A stretch of 64,000 nucleotides of DNA from Pyrus communis (lineage: Eukaryota > Streptophyta > Magnoliopsida > Rosales > Rosaceae): NCBI RefSeq assembly GCF_963583255.1, contig NC_084817.1, positions 10,298,121-10,362,120 of the forward strand, in the 5' to 3' direction. Position numbers and translations under genes: made by a program. This document shows, piece by piece, positions 32,870-44,439 of the stretch; the stretch's first letter is position 1; each line of letters begins with the position of its first letter. The notes under the pieces were generated by a model, which was not told the origin of the DNA, did not search any database, and worked only from the letters and a program-made list of their open reading frames with translations.

Positions 32870-35609
32870 GTTGTTTGAAAAAAAAAAAAAAAATTTGTAC
32901 AGAATACAGATTGCAAACTGCACAGATTGCAATCTGCACAAAACTGCACAGATTGCAAACTGCACAGATTTGCACAGATTGCAAACTGCACAGATTACAA
33001 AACTGCACAGATTGCAAACTGCACAGATTTGCACAGATTGCAAACTGCACAGATTGCAATCTGCACAAAACTGCACAGATTTGCACAGATTGCAACTGCA
33101 GAAAGTCACATACTGCATTTACGCATATTTTGCACAAATTCACCATTATTCACATCCAATCTAAATACAAAGTCTAACATCCAAGTTCATAGATTAACAA
33201 TACATTCAAAATAATAATATTACATCTTCCAACATCTAAAAATCAAATCAACATACAAAATATCCGAAAATCCAAGTTCCAACGCCCAAGTTCCAACAAC
33301 AATCTTCATTCAAATTTCCAAACTTTCTCAGTAATAAGTGGCTTCGGAATCTGAAACCAATTCCCAAACAATCAAGAAAATGCATATAATATTCTTGGAA
33401 ATGCAGCAATGCAAGTAAATGCAATCAGAATTCAGGTCCTAACTTCTAATCCCATTAAATCAGAAAATATGATACATTTTTAAATACTAGATGACAACCA
33501 TGCATTGCACCACATGCATCCACTCTAACTAATTGCCACATGACATATAATAAGAAAATCAACCTGAAGCAAGACACAGTTCCTTGGTTTAACTCAAAGC
33601 TTCTGATAAAACTCTAGTTTAGTCTGGATAGCAAACTATCTGACATAGAAATTTTGCAACTTTGCGTAGCAGAAAATAGCGTATGGGAGCATAAGACTGA
33701 CTAACAGATCAACATCTTGGCATCAGCGGAACTTTGGAGTTTTAAGGAACAGACTGTTCCACAGATTTGACATAATGGGAAAAAATATTTAGAGAGTCAA
33801 GGTTGACGGGGGTGACTTCCAGCTTCACATGTTTCTTCATTTTTCAAGAAACACTGCATTGTTGGTGGAGGAAACAGATGTAGAACAAGTAACGAATATT
33901 TAGAAAGTAGCAATGATTTTAGAATAGAAGAGGATAAGGGATCCAGAGAAGAAGAATAGAAGGGGAAGAAGAAGAAAAATACAGACATCATAAGGATAAT
34001 AGAATAGAAAGAGAGTATTCAAAACAGAGTTTAGAGAGGAAGATAGAGGTAGATGAAAGACAGAGAGAAAGATATGCATGGACAAAAATTTCTGTATCCA
34101 ACCATTCAATTCTGCCACTACTGAATTACAATGGATGAACTATAATGACAAAATCTTGCTACAAGAAGGTCGGTAAAACATCCCTTTTACATTTTATGCT
34201 TGCTTAGCATAACATTTAAGAGTAAATAATTAGTCAGTTAGTAAATGTACATGCACAAGAAAGCCGACCTTCACAAAACTGAAAATCTTGTTGGTTTCGG
34301 ACCGTACATGCACAACAAAATATCGAACTCAGAATCTTCTTCAACAACGTATAGAGCCTGACAAGTGACAATCATATTCTTTATATATGAGAAAACCAAA
34401 TGTGATTCGCACCCAACTATATTAATGAACCAAATCATATTCTTTATAGTAAATTACAGAACCAAAACCAATATATTAATGAAACCCATAGATATATGAA
34501 CCCTAGATTCGAACAGATCTACAGAAAAAAATTGAAATAGGAAAAACTTAAAAGAGAGACTCTGGGAATAGAGCTTCTGAGCTTCATGCTTAACAAACAA
34601 AGCAACAAAACCCATAAATTAAATGTCTAAAACAACCTCTTTAAAGTTTAAACCCAGAAGAAGCTATTAACAATTTTAGCTTACATGCATTAAGATTGCA
34701 GCTTCAATTACCAATTTTAGTTCAAAAATTGTAACAATTCGAAAATTTTCTGCAAATTTAAATACCAAAGTATTTAACCAAACAACTTAAAATCTACAAA
34801 CAACTTAAATTTCTGCAAATTTAACCAAACAACTTAAAATCTACAATCTATAAGCAGATCCATAAAATTCAAAACCAATGAAATAAACAAGTTTCTGCTA
34901 GTAATCAAATCGCAGTAGTCCATATAATCAATCGAAAAGCTTATGCAATCATAGCCCCAAAAACCCTAAATTCCCAAATCAGAAACCCTAATTCATAAAT
35001 TACCTAGGTATTTGCAGGATGATGGTAGTGTTCTCGACGGCGAGGTTGGTGTCGACCGTGTGGTGGTGGTCTAAACTCGCGATTGGGGAGGATTGATGTA
35101 ATGTCGACAGAGACAGTCAAGGTCGACAGTCACTGACTCACTACGAGTCTCAAGGAGTCGAGTCGAGTCGAGTCAGTAGGGGTGGAGAATCGATGGAAAA
35201 AGATGGGAGCGATCGAGGTCTGAGTTCTGACTCTGAGACGAGAGAGTAGAGAGGAGAGGAGATTTGGGGAGTGGGGGAAGGGAGAACTGTCGAGTGTCGA
35301 CTGTGGGAGAAGTCTCTGGGTCTGGGAACTCGACTGTCTGAGAGTCTGATCTGAGAGACTCTTGAGACTTGAGTGCGATCGTGGTAACTTTTAATCAACG
35401 GATCAGATTAAATTTTAAATTTTTGGAAGGTGGAAACGGTTCGGGTCGGGGACCCGTTTCCAAGCTTGGCGACCCGTCCCGCCCCGCAAATAACATGGAT
35501 CCGCCCCGCCCCGTTTCAGATTTTTTAAAATAGGACCCGCCCCGTACCCGCCCCGATTCACTTGGACCCGCCCCTAACCGCGGGTCCATGGCCCGTTTGC
35601 CCAGCCCTA
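32673..35609. mobile_element. hAT element A, non-autonomous (2937 bp)
   Basis: Terminal inverted repeats TAGGGCTGGGCA...TGCCCAGCCCTA-like (left TAGGGCTGGGCACGGGC, right GCCCGTTTGCCCAGCCCTA). An exact 8-bp duplication TTATAGGA lies at 32665-32672 and 35610-35617. Both are diagnostic of hAT. No transposase frame is readable. The interior has a minisatellite (32905-33100), an AT-rich middle and a GC-richer stretch at about 35000-35400 that looks like a gene leader or first exon read on the minus strand. Confidence 0.9.
32905..33100. repeat. Minisatellite of ACAGATTGCAAACTGC units
   Basis: About twelve units of mixed length (10, 16 or 26 bp) based on ACAGATTGCAAACTGC. The higher-order pattern 26-16-10-16 recurs. 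Because the unit has no stop codon in several frames, it creates artificial open frames on both strands. Confidence 0.9.
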
Positions 35610-36309
35610 TTATAGGAAAAAATGGAATTTTAAAAAAAAATATGAAACAAATTTTGTAAAATAGAATTTATAGGAAAAAAATGAAACAAATTTTGTAAAA
35701 TAGAATTTATAGGAAGTCATAGAAAAAAATAGAAGTTATAGGAAAAATTTTGTAAATAAAATAAATAAATAAAACTGTAAAAAAAAAATTTAAAAAATAA
35801 CGGCTTGCTAACGTCAGCTAGCCGTTATATTTAAAATTTTCCCTACTATTCGTGTCGATTAGCCAGCCGTTACATTTAAAATTTTCCCTACTATTCGTGT
35901 CGGTTATAACCGACACTATTGCTCTTAATTCTATCGGTTATATCCAACAGGAAATCTGACAGTTTTAAGCAAAAATAGAAGCCAGCCCGGGCTAGCTGGC
36001 TGGTTGCATACGACCAACCCTTTGGCCCTTTGGCCCTTTCAGATTTTGTGGGGCCCACAAGCCCCTTGGCCTAGCCCTCAGTTAGAGACGGTTTTCGGGC
36101 TATTTTCAGCCCTCTGGACCTTCGGTTGGGGATGGCCTTACATCTTTTGGGGGTCTCTCAATCAAAGGGAAACTCTCATTTACATTTCCCAAAAATATAA
36201 AATAGAGTGAAAATTTGAATTTTGCATCTCAAATCTGCATCTCCCTATTGGATGTGCTCTTAAGCTAAAAGCTACTTACATTTATTGATATAAATGATAT
36301 CATTAACAA

Positions 36310-37577
36310 TAGGGGTGGGCATGGCCCGGCCCGGGCCTAAATTTGAAGGGACCGGACTGGACCCAGGTGAAAAGGAGACGGGCCAAGCCGAGTCGGGGAT
36401 TACATTTTCTTATATAGGAACCGGACCTTACCTGGCCCGGTTGAAACGGGCCGGTTCGGGCCGAGTCTAAGGGTCCTTGGTTTTTTTTTTTTTTTTTTTG
36501 AAAAAAAAAATACTGGAATTTGCACAGATTCACCAGTGCAGCATATTATGCAATAGGAAACCCAGATAATGCAAGAGGAAAGATTTTGAAAAATTTCCAA
36601 TTCGAAATGCACCCACTTCCTTATAAAATCTTGAGCATAAACATTTCCGAACAAAGCAGATCAAGACTCAGTAGATCAATACTCACAACAGAAACCCAGA
36701 TAATACAATCCACAGAAAATTGAAGCGCATAGCAAAATTAACAAGGTTCAAATATTTAGCAGGTCATTAAGTATATAAGCATCTCAAGAAATCCATGATA
36801 AATATGAATAGATCTCGATATGAAAGCCCTAATACGAAGCTAAAGTGACCTAACACACATGGAGAGATCAGTACTCTTCGGCCTTAGCATCCTCACTGGC
36901 AGCAGCAGCAGTAGATTCCATCGCAGAGCTCGCAGTCTTAGACTCCATGGTTCTGTTTTGAGTAACGGAAGCAACGGCATTCCTGGACTTAACGGTGTCG
37001 AGCATGTGCTTGCTAATCTCCTTGGAGTAAACCTACAGGATCTGAATCCCGTCCTCCTCGATGAGGGGAAGGGACGATGTACTCGAGAAGACAAAGGAGA
37101 GGTAACAAATCGAGAAGATAGTGGTGGGGTGGCTGGGTTCTGTAAGTCTGGGTCCTTGGGATGTCAAATTGAGATGGCGAGAAGGAGATGACAAATCGAG
37201 AAGATGGTGGTCACCTAGGCCGTCGTGCTGTCGGGGTGGTGGAGAGAAGGGGACAACGCACTGGAGACGGCAAGAGAAACTCGATCGACAGAGTGAGAGT
37301 GACAGTTGAATTCGATAGGTTTGAGGACGAGCAAACCTAAAACCAACGATTCAGATTGGATGGAGAAATGATCTCTTCAATCTCATCCGTCCATTCTAAC
37401 TACAAACGGGCCGGTCCGGGTACCCGCAGATCCTATACTTCAGGAACCGGCCGGAGCCGAAAATCACAAAGGCACGCCCCGTTTCTCTCTTTTAAAAGTA
37501 GGAACCAGCCCGTACCCACCCTAAACCGTCATTACCCATCCCGACTCGCGGTTCCTGTACCCGTTTGCCCACCCCTA
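36310..37577. mobile_element. hAT element B, non-autonomous (1268 bp), relative of A
   Basis: The ends TAGGGGTGGGCATGG and GTTTGCCCACCCCTA are flanked by an exact 8-bp duplication ATTAACAA (36302-36309 and 37578-37585). Its outer 200 bp match element A (GGACCGG-rich block, T run, TTTGCACAGATTCACCA). In B the last motif is single, where A has the minisatellite. The middle (about 36840-37330) is GC-richer and exon-like but has no frame I recognise. Confidence 0.9.
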
Positions 37578-37585
37578 ATTAACAA

Positions 37586-38688
37586 TATGGCCTCCTCACA
37601 CCATGACGAGGATTTTAACAACTTCACCCAAAACTTATATTTTGAACATAATGATATTCCTCTTTATTTGTAAATGAAAAGTTTTATATTCGACTCCTGT
37701 ATATGACAAGTTTGATACCAAATTATAATAATTGGTCATTATGTAACTTAACAGAAATTGTCGCACTCTTTAGTATAAATATATAGTTGTATTAAAGAAA
37801 AATTATGAAACACATGATGATTGAAGCTATAAATTTCCGAATAAGAAAAAGCTACAAAGTAATTTTAATATTGCTTCCCATCTATTTCAATTTTCCTGCC
37901 ATAGAAGTCCATCAGCTTCACCAAGAAAAATGAAATCCACCTGAAGCAGAACAGACCAAGACTTGCTTTCTCATACTCTGTGTGGTTTCTTTCTCAGACC
38001 GTCTCCCTATCTCTCTGTTGAAGAATTCCGTGTTGCCATCACATCCGCCAGTGTGCAATCTTAGAATTCAGATCTCATCACTCCGCCACGTTGATTTGTT
38101 GCCCTACCATCAGATCTCGTTGCTCCGCCTAATGACCTCGTTGCTCCGTCATATGTTCGAGAACTCTATGCAAGGATTGGAATAGGAACGCGTACAGTGG
38201 ACATGATAATAATATTAAATGTTTAGCTAGCCAGTTAATTTCTTCTCATGCTGTCTAATTTTGGCGAACCAATGTTCCAAAACCTATGATAGCTAGCCAG
38301 ATAGCTAGTACGCTGGAAACTTATTTTTCTCTGTTTTGCTACCTTTTGCGTTAAATTAACCAAAACAACCTCTTTTGGCAAGGCCGTTGGTGATGCTATG
38401 GGGAAATTCCAACTTTCACCAACACTTTCTTGAACATTTTCAATTCCCTGTGTGCTGAATTAAATTAACAGAGAACGGTTGCTTAATTAAAGATTTTGTT
38501 TAGTAGTTCCTTGAGCAACAAGCGATTGAGCAATACTTGACGTCATTGCTTGCTTAAACGTTTACCCATTCTCAATAGATGGATAAATAAAAGATTATTT
38601 AAGCATTTTGTAAATCTTCAAACTCATAAAAAAAAATCTCCGTAGCCTATTGGATATTGTTTTTAATTTAGGCATTTTATAAACAGTC
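37586..38688. other. Intergenic, no gene seen
   Basis: No exon-like or repeat structure is supported. A CT- and TCCGCC-rich stretch at 37980-38170 is gene-leader-like in composition, but no protein similarity was recognised. Confidence 0.45.
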
Positions 38689-38693
38689 GTGTG

Positions 38694-38726
<33 letters not shown>
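38689..38726. repeat. Alternating (GT)(AT)(AC)n microsatellite
   Basis: GTGTGTATATATATACACAC runs into a pure AC tract ending at CATGC. The first 20 bases are self-complementary, and the tract is an alternating purine-pyrimidine sequence. Confidence 0.9.
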
Positions 38727-38727
<1 letters not shown>

Positions 38728-39303
38728 TGCCCTTTATGCAAAGGGATTCTCATTTTTTTTTAAATGGGTATTAGGTGAGGGGTCCACTCTACATCGAATT
38801 TTAAAGATCCAAACGGTCTACTTTGTAAGTCTCGATTCACACACTACTAGAATTATGCTCATTACACACCATTTTTTGCCCACCCTTTGCAAATGGTGGC
38901 CATAGATATAAAGTTGCTACTCTTACTATTTTTTGGTGGCTTTACAGTGGCCTAAAAAAATCAGCCACCAATATAAATCAGCCACCAATATTGATGTCTG
39001 TTAACTAACTTTATTTCTTAAAAATACTTTTTTGTGCATTTTTGATTAACTGGGCACCAATACAATTTATTGAACACCAATAAAACAAATAAAAAAAACC
39101 ATTAAAACCTCTCTCCCCTTCACAAAAGTCCAACTCCTCCCCTTCATTCCCTCCGCTCGCTTCCCTTTTCATTCTCTCTCTCCTCCTTCCTGTATACTCT
39201 TCTCTTTCATGCAGTAGCGGCTCCGTCCTCCGGTCACCAACGAGCGTCAAACTATACCTTCATAATCCTCTTCCCTTCCTCTTTCCAACCCTCAAGTTAG
39301 TTT

Positions 39304-41098
39304 TGTTGGAAATGTGCTCTAAAACCAATCATATGATGATACTTTATGGACATTTCACATGTTAAACTAATCTAGTTTAATATTAAGGGCAAACATTATT
39401 GTTTGAGCCGTCTCATATAAATGTTATATGCTTAAACGATAAGTCCAAGGAATATGTGATTGGAAGAATGCGATCTAAAGAAGTTAGATTCATGAGACCA
39501 TTCTTTCGTTGACACATCCTAAACGTTCCTGATCATAGGATTGTCAATTAGGCATTGACAGTCCGTTAAGATCAGTACGTGCTATGTCTTCTCTCAGGGA
39601 GAGTGACTAGTCTCGAGTCATTGGTGTGTGTGACATCAAGACAAGTACGTAGGTGCACAATAGAGAGTGAGTTCACTGAACACGATCAACGAAGAGTTCT
39701 CATATTCATGTCACATGAGAACTCATGGTTGGGATAATGCAAATTAGTCTTTTGACCTGCGGCATCACAGTTGTCTTGTGGTTAGGTCCTTAATCTTTGA
39801 TTATGTCAAAGTCACTCCATCAGGAGGGTGTCCACGGCATCGTTGGGGTTAAGCCACTTAGCCATGGAGGCAAGTGAATGCGCAACAAGGGATCTCTAAC
39901 CTTCAAACTGTTTGAGGGAGAATACTCTATGATATGATTAAGAATCTTTGGCCAAAGTATGAATGAGATTTAGGAATGTGTTCCAAATCACATTCAAGGT
40001 AATCATATAAGCACAAGACTCACATTGGATAGTAGACATGAATAAACTATCAAACCAAACAATGTGGTCAAGAGTATTGTATTAGAGAAAGACCGTATTG
40101 CATTTGTAATCCTAAAACTGAATAGGTTCTCCACCTCTTCTGATTAGCTTGGGTAACCATGACATGCTGCTAGGCGTCAACCATGGTTTGTGGAAGCCCT
40201 AAAAGTGTATTATCACTAACGGGAGAATTGAAAGTAAGTTTTAATTCACAATCGATTTGAAAGAGTTTGAATCGCCCACTGCCTCGCTAAAAGGAACCTA
40301 ATGGATCGTACACCGTGTAAGGTAAAGATTGAAGATTCAACGAAGATGAGTAAGAATAATTAAATGGTTTAATTATTTATGGCAAGGATTAATTAATCAA
40401 ACGAATAAGTTCGTTAAAGACCTCGGGATAGTTTTGGACCTTAAGGCCCAATGGGCTTCGAACGTCAAGTCCATTGACTTAAGTTGTATGACAACTTAAT
40501 GAATAATGATTCACAAAGGCCCAAATAGCCCAATAAATCCCCTTAGGCCGGCCATTTAGAGGAGGGTAGTGAACTTGGCTTAATTGCAAGTTTGCCACTC
40601 CATTGTGAGGTGGTATAAAGACATCTTTATAGCCATTTCATCCTAAGGGTTTTCTTAGGAGTAAAGATGAGAACACAAACCTCCCTTTGCTCTCAAAGAG
40701 GCCGGCCACCTTGGAGGGATCATCTAGCAATCAAACTCCTCCAAGGTCACTCATTTCTTCTACAATATGCCTTGGTGTGGAGACTTAGAGGTTCTCAATT
40801 TTGGGAACTTGGAGAAACCTTTTCATCCATCCAAATCCATGGATCTAAGATGCAAGGAATGAAGGCCCTCTCTTTGGGTGATTAGCCTTTGCTTATGCAA
40901 AGAGGAATCTACAAAGGTATTGATTTCTCAACTCACTTTGTTTTGAGTTGAGTCTTGGTTCACCTATCTACTAGGCTTTGAAGTTCATGGGTTAAGTTTT
41001 GTTTTTGAGTGCATATAAACATGATTCCGCCTTTTAATTGTTAATTGCATGTTGTTGATATTGCTCAAATGAACTTGTTTTTCACAAATCTTCCTTCA
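39304..41098 (+). repeat. 5' LTR, 1795 bp
   Basis: It is nearly identical to 46599-48393. Differences include the first C/T near 39315 and others near 39395, 39554, 39651, 39662, 39763, 39786 and 41024. A TATA-like GGTATAAAGACATC near 40612 could be its promoter. Confidence 0.93.
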
Positions 41099-42252
41099 AG
41101 TGGTATCAAGAGCCTAAGTCTAGTAGTTGGTGAATCCTTTTAGGTTTTGTAGTTCATAGTTTGTGATTTGAATGTTGTAATTGTTACAAGCTTTATTCTT
41201 GCTTCTTTGAATGTAAATTTTGTTAGAAAATTTGCCATCTCAAATGTTGTAGATGTAGTTCATATGAGCATGAATTTTGGAGCTAAATTTTGGTGCCATG
41301 TTTTTGGGGAAATTCGGCCAAATCCAAAGGGTGGATTTTTGGGTTCTTGTTTGACTTGTTAAAAATGTTTTAAAGTGACTTTTGGAACCCCCTATATACC
41401 CTAGTATGGTTGTATGTTATTTCCCTTAAGTTTGAGTGGTTTTGGGATGTTTTTGGGTGAAGAATGTTCATGGAGCTCTTATGGGTTTTTCATGAATGTT
41501 CTTCATTGTTCTTGATATGTTCTTGCCAAGAACAAAAGGTTTGGTGTTTTGATTCAAAGTTTTGATTTATTTCATAAAGTTTTGTTTTGAAATATTTCTT
41601 ATGTTTAAATATATTAGATATTTATTTTGAAAAATTAAAGAAATTTTAGTGGGTAGGTGTGTAATGATTTATTCCATTTCACACACCCCACTTACAAAAA
41701 CTTTGAAATTTTTTTTAATACTTTGCTTCAAAACCGGCCACCCTACTCAATTAGGGTCCTTGTGGGGCTTTTATGCAATTACATAAAGTTTTGATACTTT
41801 TGTGTATTTGTATTTTGACCCAAAAGTTTACGTTTTTACGTAAAGGTCCAAAATCACTAAAAGGACAAATTGTTTTGCTCCTTTAATGAAGTTTTAGCTT
41901 TTGTGGAAATTTTTGGGTTCTAGTTGTAATTACATGAAGTAGTGGACTTTTGTGTTTTTACAAAGTGACCCCAAAAGTTTAAGTTTTTGCAAAATGGCCC
42001 AAATTAGGTAGAGAACAAAATTGTTTTATCTCTTTAAATGAGAATTGGATTTTCATTTCATTTATCTCCATTTAAATCAATTCTATGGACACAAAAACCA
42101 AATGAAAATGTTGCATTCAAGTTTAATTAGTTAAAGCGTTAATTAATTAAAGAAAGGGTGATTATGAACCTAAGCCTACTATAATTGAGCTATGTGAAAG
42201 GCCGTTTCAAATTTGTTTGAACCATGGGAATGTGTAGATTAAATTTTGGTTG

Positions 42253-42362
42253 TAATTTGATATGATCAATTGTTGTAAAAGAGCATAAGCTCTTCTTTAC
42301 TTTAAAGTAATTTGATTTGATCAATTGTTGTAAAAGAGCATAAGCTCTTATTTACTTTGAAG
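42253..42362. repeat. Tandem duplication, 2 x 55 bp
   Basis: 42253-42307 and 42308-42362 both contain GATCAATTGTTGTAAAAGAG and differ at about three positions. Confidence 0.9.
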
Positions 42363-42937
42363 TACTCCTTTCTTGTTTTATTCGATATGCATGAAATTGG
42401 AGTAGTTGGGTCCAACGCCCAATAAGACAACACGCCTTAATGTGATTAAACACGTAACTAAAATCAATCACCATCCCTAGACCGAGATTCAACACTAGGC
42501 TCGTGTTGAATCGAATCAAAGGTTCATAGTCATCCTAAGGCCCTAAGGCAACTATATAGTCCATCAATGAATGCAAATCTTATGTTAGTAGTACCATATA
42601 GTCTTGCTTTAAAAACCGTTTTAAAAGCATAGTGGGAGTATTATATACTACTAAATCAATCATGTGGACCAATAGTTGTAATAGGACCAAAATGTTTTAA
42701 TTGGATTAAAATGTATATTTATGTGATGAGACCTAAAACCCTCAACCAAACCATTATTAAGTTGATAAGCGAGAGATGTTTTGAACATTTCTTCGTAGGC
42801 CTTCCACCATGGTGGGCTCCAATCGTTTGTGACTTGTACACCGGCTTCACCCTATAATGGGGAAGTTCAAAGTATGTGCTTACATCCAGGAGGAGTCCAT
42901 AAACATATGATGAGGTGAGTGTAGACAACGAGTATGA

Positions 42938-43153
42938 CCAACATGATATAATTCTGAGGTTATGCTTGAACCTCTACATAAACTAAGCATGGTGGGAATA
43001 ACTTAACTAAGTGCAATGGTGCCAACATGATATAATTCTGAGGCATTCATTCTCTAGAGGCCAAACTAGATGGGTAATTACAAGAGTTGTAAATGACTAA
43101 AGTGTTATTCTCTCATCATTATTTTTGCTAACCAACATGATATAATTCTGAGG
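42938..43153. repeat. Three spaced copies of one 22-bp motif
   Basis: AACATGATATAATTCTGAGG, preceded by CC, occurs exactly at 42938-42959, 43022-43043 and 43132-43153, in unrelated surroundings inside the decayed retrotransposon. Confidence 0.9.
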
Positions 43154-44439
43154 TGGGCTTGGTAATGGTGAGTCTCCCATACCCCGCTAAGAGTTCAACA
43201 AAACTCTCGAATTCCGATGAGGGATATGGAATTTGCCAAAAATAGTGGGTGGTGCTATTTGATTTAAAGACCCGAATCAAATGGCTTAAAATCAATCAAT
43301 TTATATTCGTTATGTATTTGTTTACCAATATATTTGCAAACGCTATCCAAAACTTGACAAAGAAAAGCCGAATGCTTTAATTTCCGTACTTAGTTCTACA
43401 ATCCCATAGATTGTCTTTAATGGCTTGTAGATGTAACTAAGTAGTCTCATCCTCACAATCTTCCTATTGATAATGTATCATTGGAAGAATATGTTAGATA
43501 AGTCTAACATGAGAAGGACAACACTTTTAATGTCATAATTCTTCAAATACAAATTGTTGTATGAAGAAATGAGAGTTGCCTTGAACAACTCTTGAAAGTT
43601 TGTAATTATGTTTAGAACATAATGGTTGGTTGACAAAAATAGTCCATCAACATGGACTTATGATGATTTTGAATCATTGAGTGTTGAAGTGTTAAACCAC
43701 TTAACGAGACGGAAATTAGGCAAGGACTTCACCTTTGTGTCCCTATCCTAATGGTTCACTAAGTTTATTGTAAACTATATAGTGAACAATAACCACACAC
43801 TCTCCAAATTGTTTGATGTGTATAACACAATTGAAATAAGTTTCAAGAGAGATAGTGGGAGTTTAGGGACCATGACTATTGTAGTCAAAGGAGAAGTCAA
43901 ATGAAGAAGGCAAAATAACTCCAAGGGAACAAACTTTCTTTATGAAAGGATGGACATTGGAAGGGGTATTTGCAAGAAATGTCTTGCAAGTGTCAAGAAC
44001 ACACCTTTCGAAGGTGTTGTAATATGTTCTTGAAATAGTTCAAAACAGTTGGTTCTTCTACTTGAATGCTTGATTCCGTATTAGTAACTATGTTTTACAA
44101 TTGTTGTAAAAGTGTGCTAATAAAAAGTAGAAGATTAATGAGAGAAGAGAAAGTACTTCACATTCGGAAAGTGAATAAAATATAGATATCTGCGAAAGCG
44201 GATTGTACTTACTTCCTCATATGAACTACCAAAGAAATTGGAAAATACTAAAGATTGTCTTTACATTCCAATTTTAAGGAACTTAAATCCGTCACTATAG
44301 TAGAGATGGATAAATGTTTTGTTTGACAAAACATTGTTCTTTATTAATCAATAATTAGATTATTGTAATTTAATTGGTTGTCTCTATAGTAGAGATGATG
44401 TGGTAATTTAACTGTTTAGAATACGATGATGCTTAAAAC

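Larger units (their letters stand above)
32224..36137. mobile_element. TTA-flanked MITE (Tourist/PIF-Harbinger-like) split by an hAT element
   Basis: The ends read GGTCATCTCCAACTGAGGG and, inverted, GGCCATCCCCAACCGAAGG. Both are flanked by TTA (32221-32223 and 36138-36140). The 3-bp TTA duplication and terminal sequence fit PIF/Harbinger MITEs. Without the nested hAT the element is about 970 bp. It contains reiterated copies of its own terminal motif and tandem AT-rich units around GAAACAAATTTTGTAAAATAG on both sides of the nested insertion. It has no transposase. Confidence 0.75.

Noticed and set aside
32732..33214. Several overlapping cysteine-rich open frames on both strands
   Set aside because: They arise because the ACAGATTGCAAACTGC minisatellite lacks stops in several frames. 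There is no start context or similarity.
40667..40885. 72-codon frame present twice, identical at 47962-48180
   Set aside because: Both copies lie inside the paired 1795-bp LTRs, so the identity reflects LTR duplication and not a conserved gene.
42938..43153. CRISPR-like array (three identical 22-bp repeats)
   Set aside because: The spacers are 62 and 88 bp and the setting is a plant retrotransposon; there is no cas context and unit number is too low.
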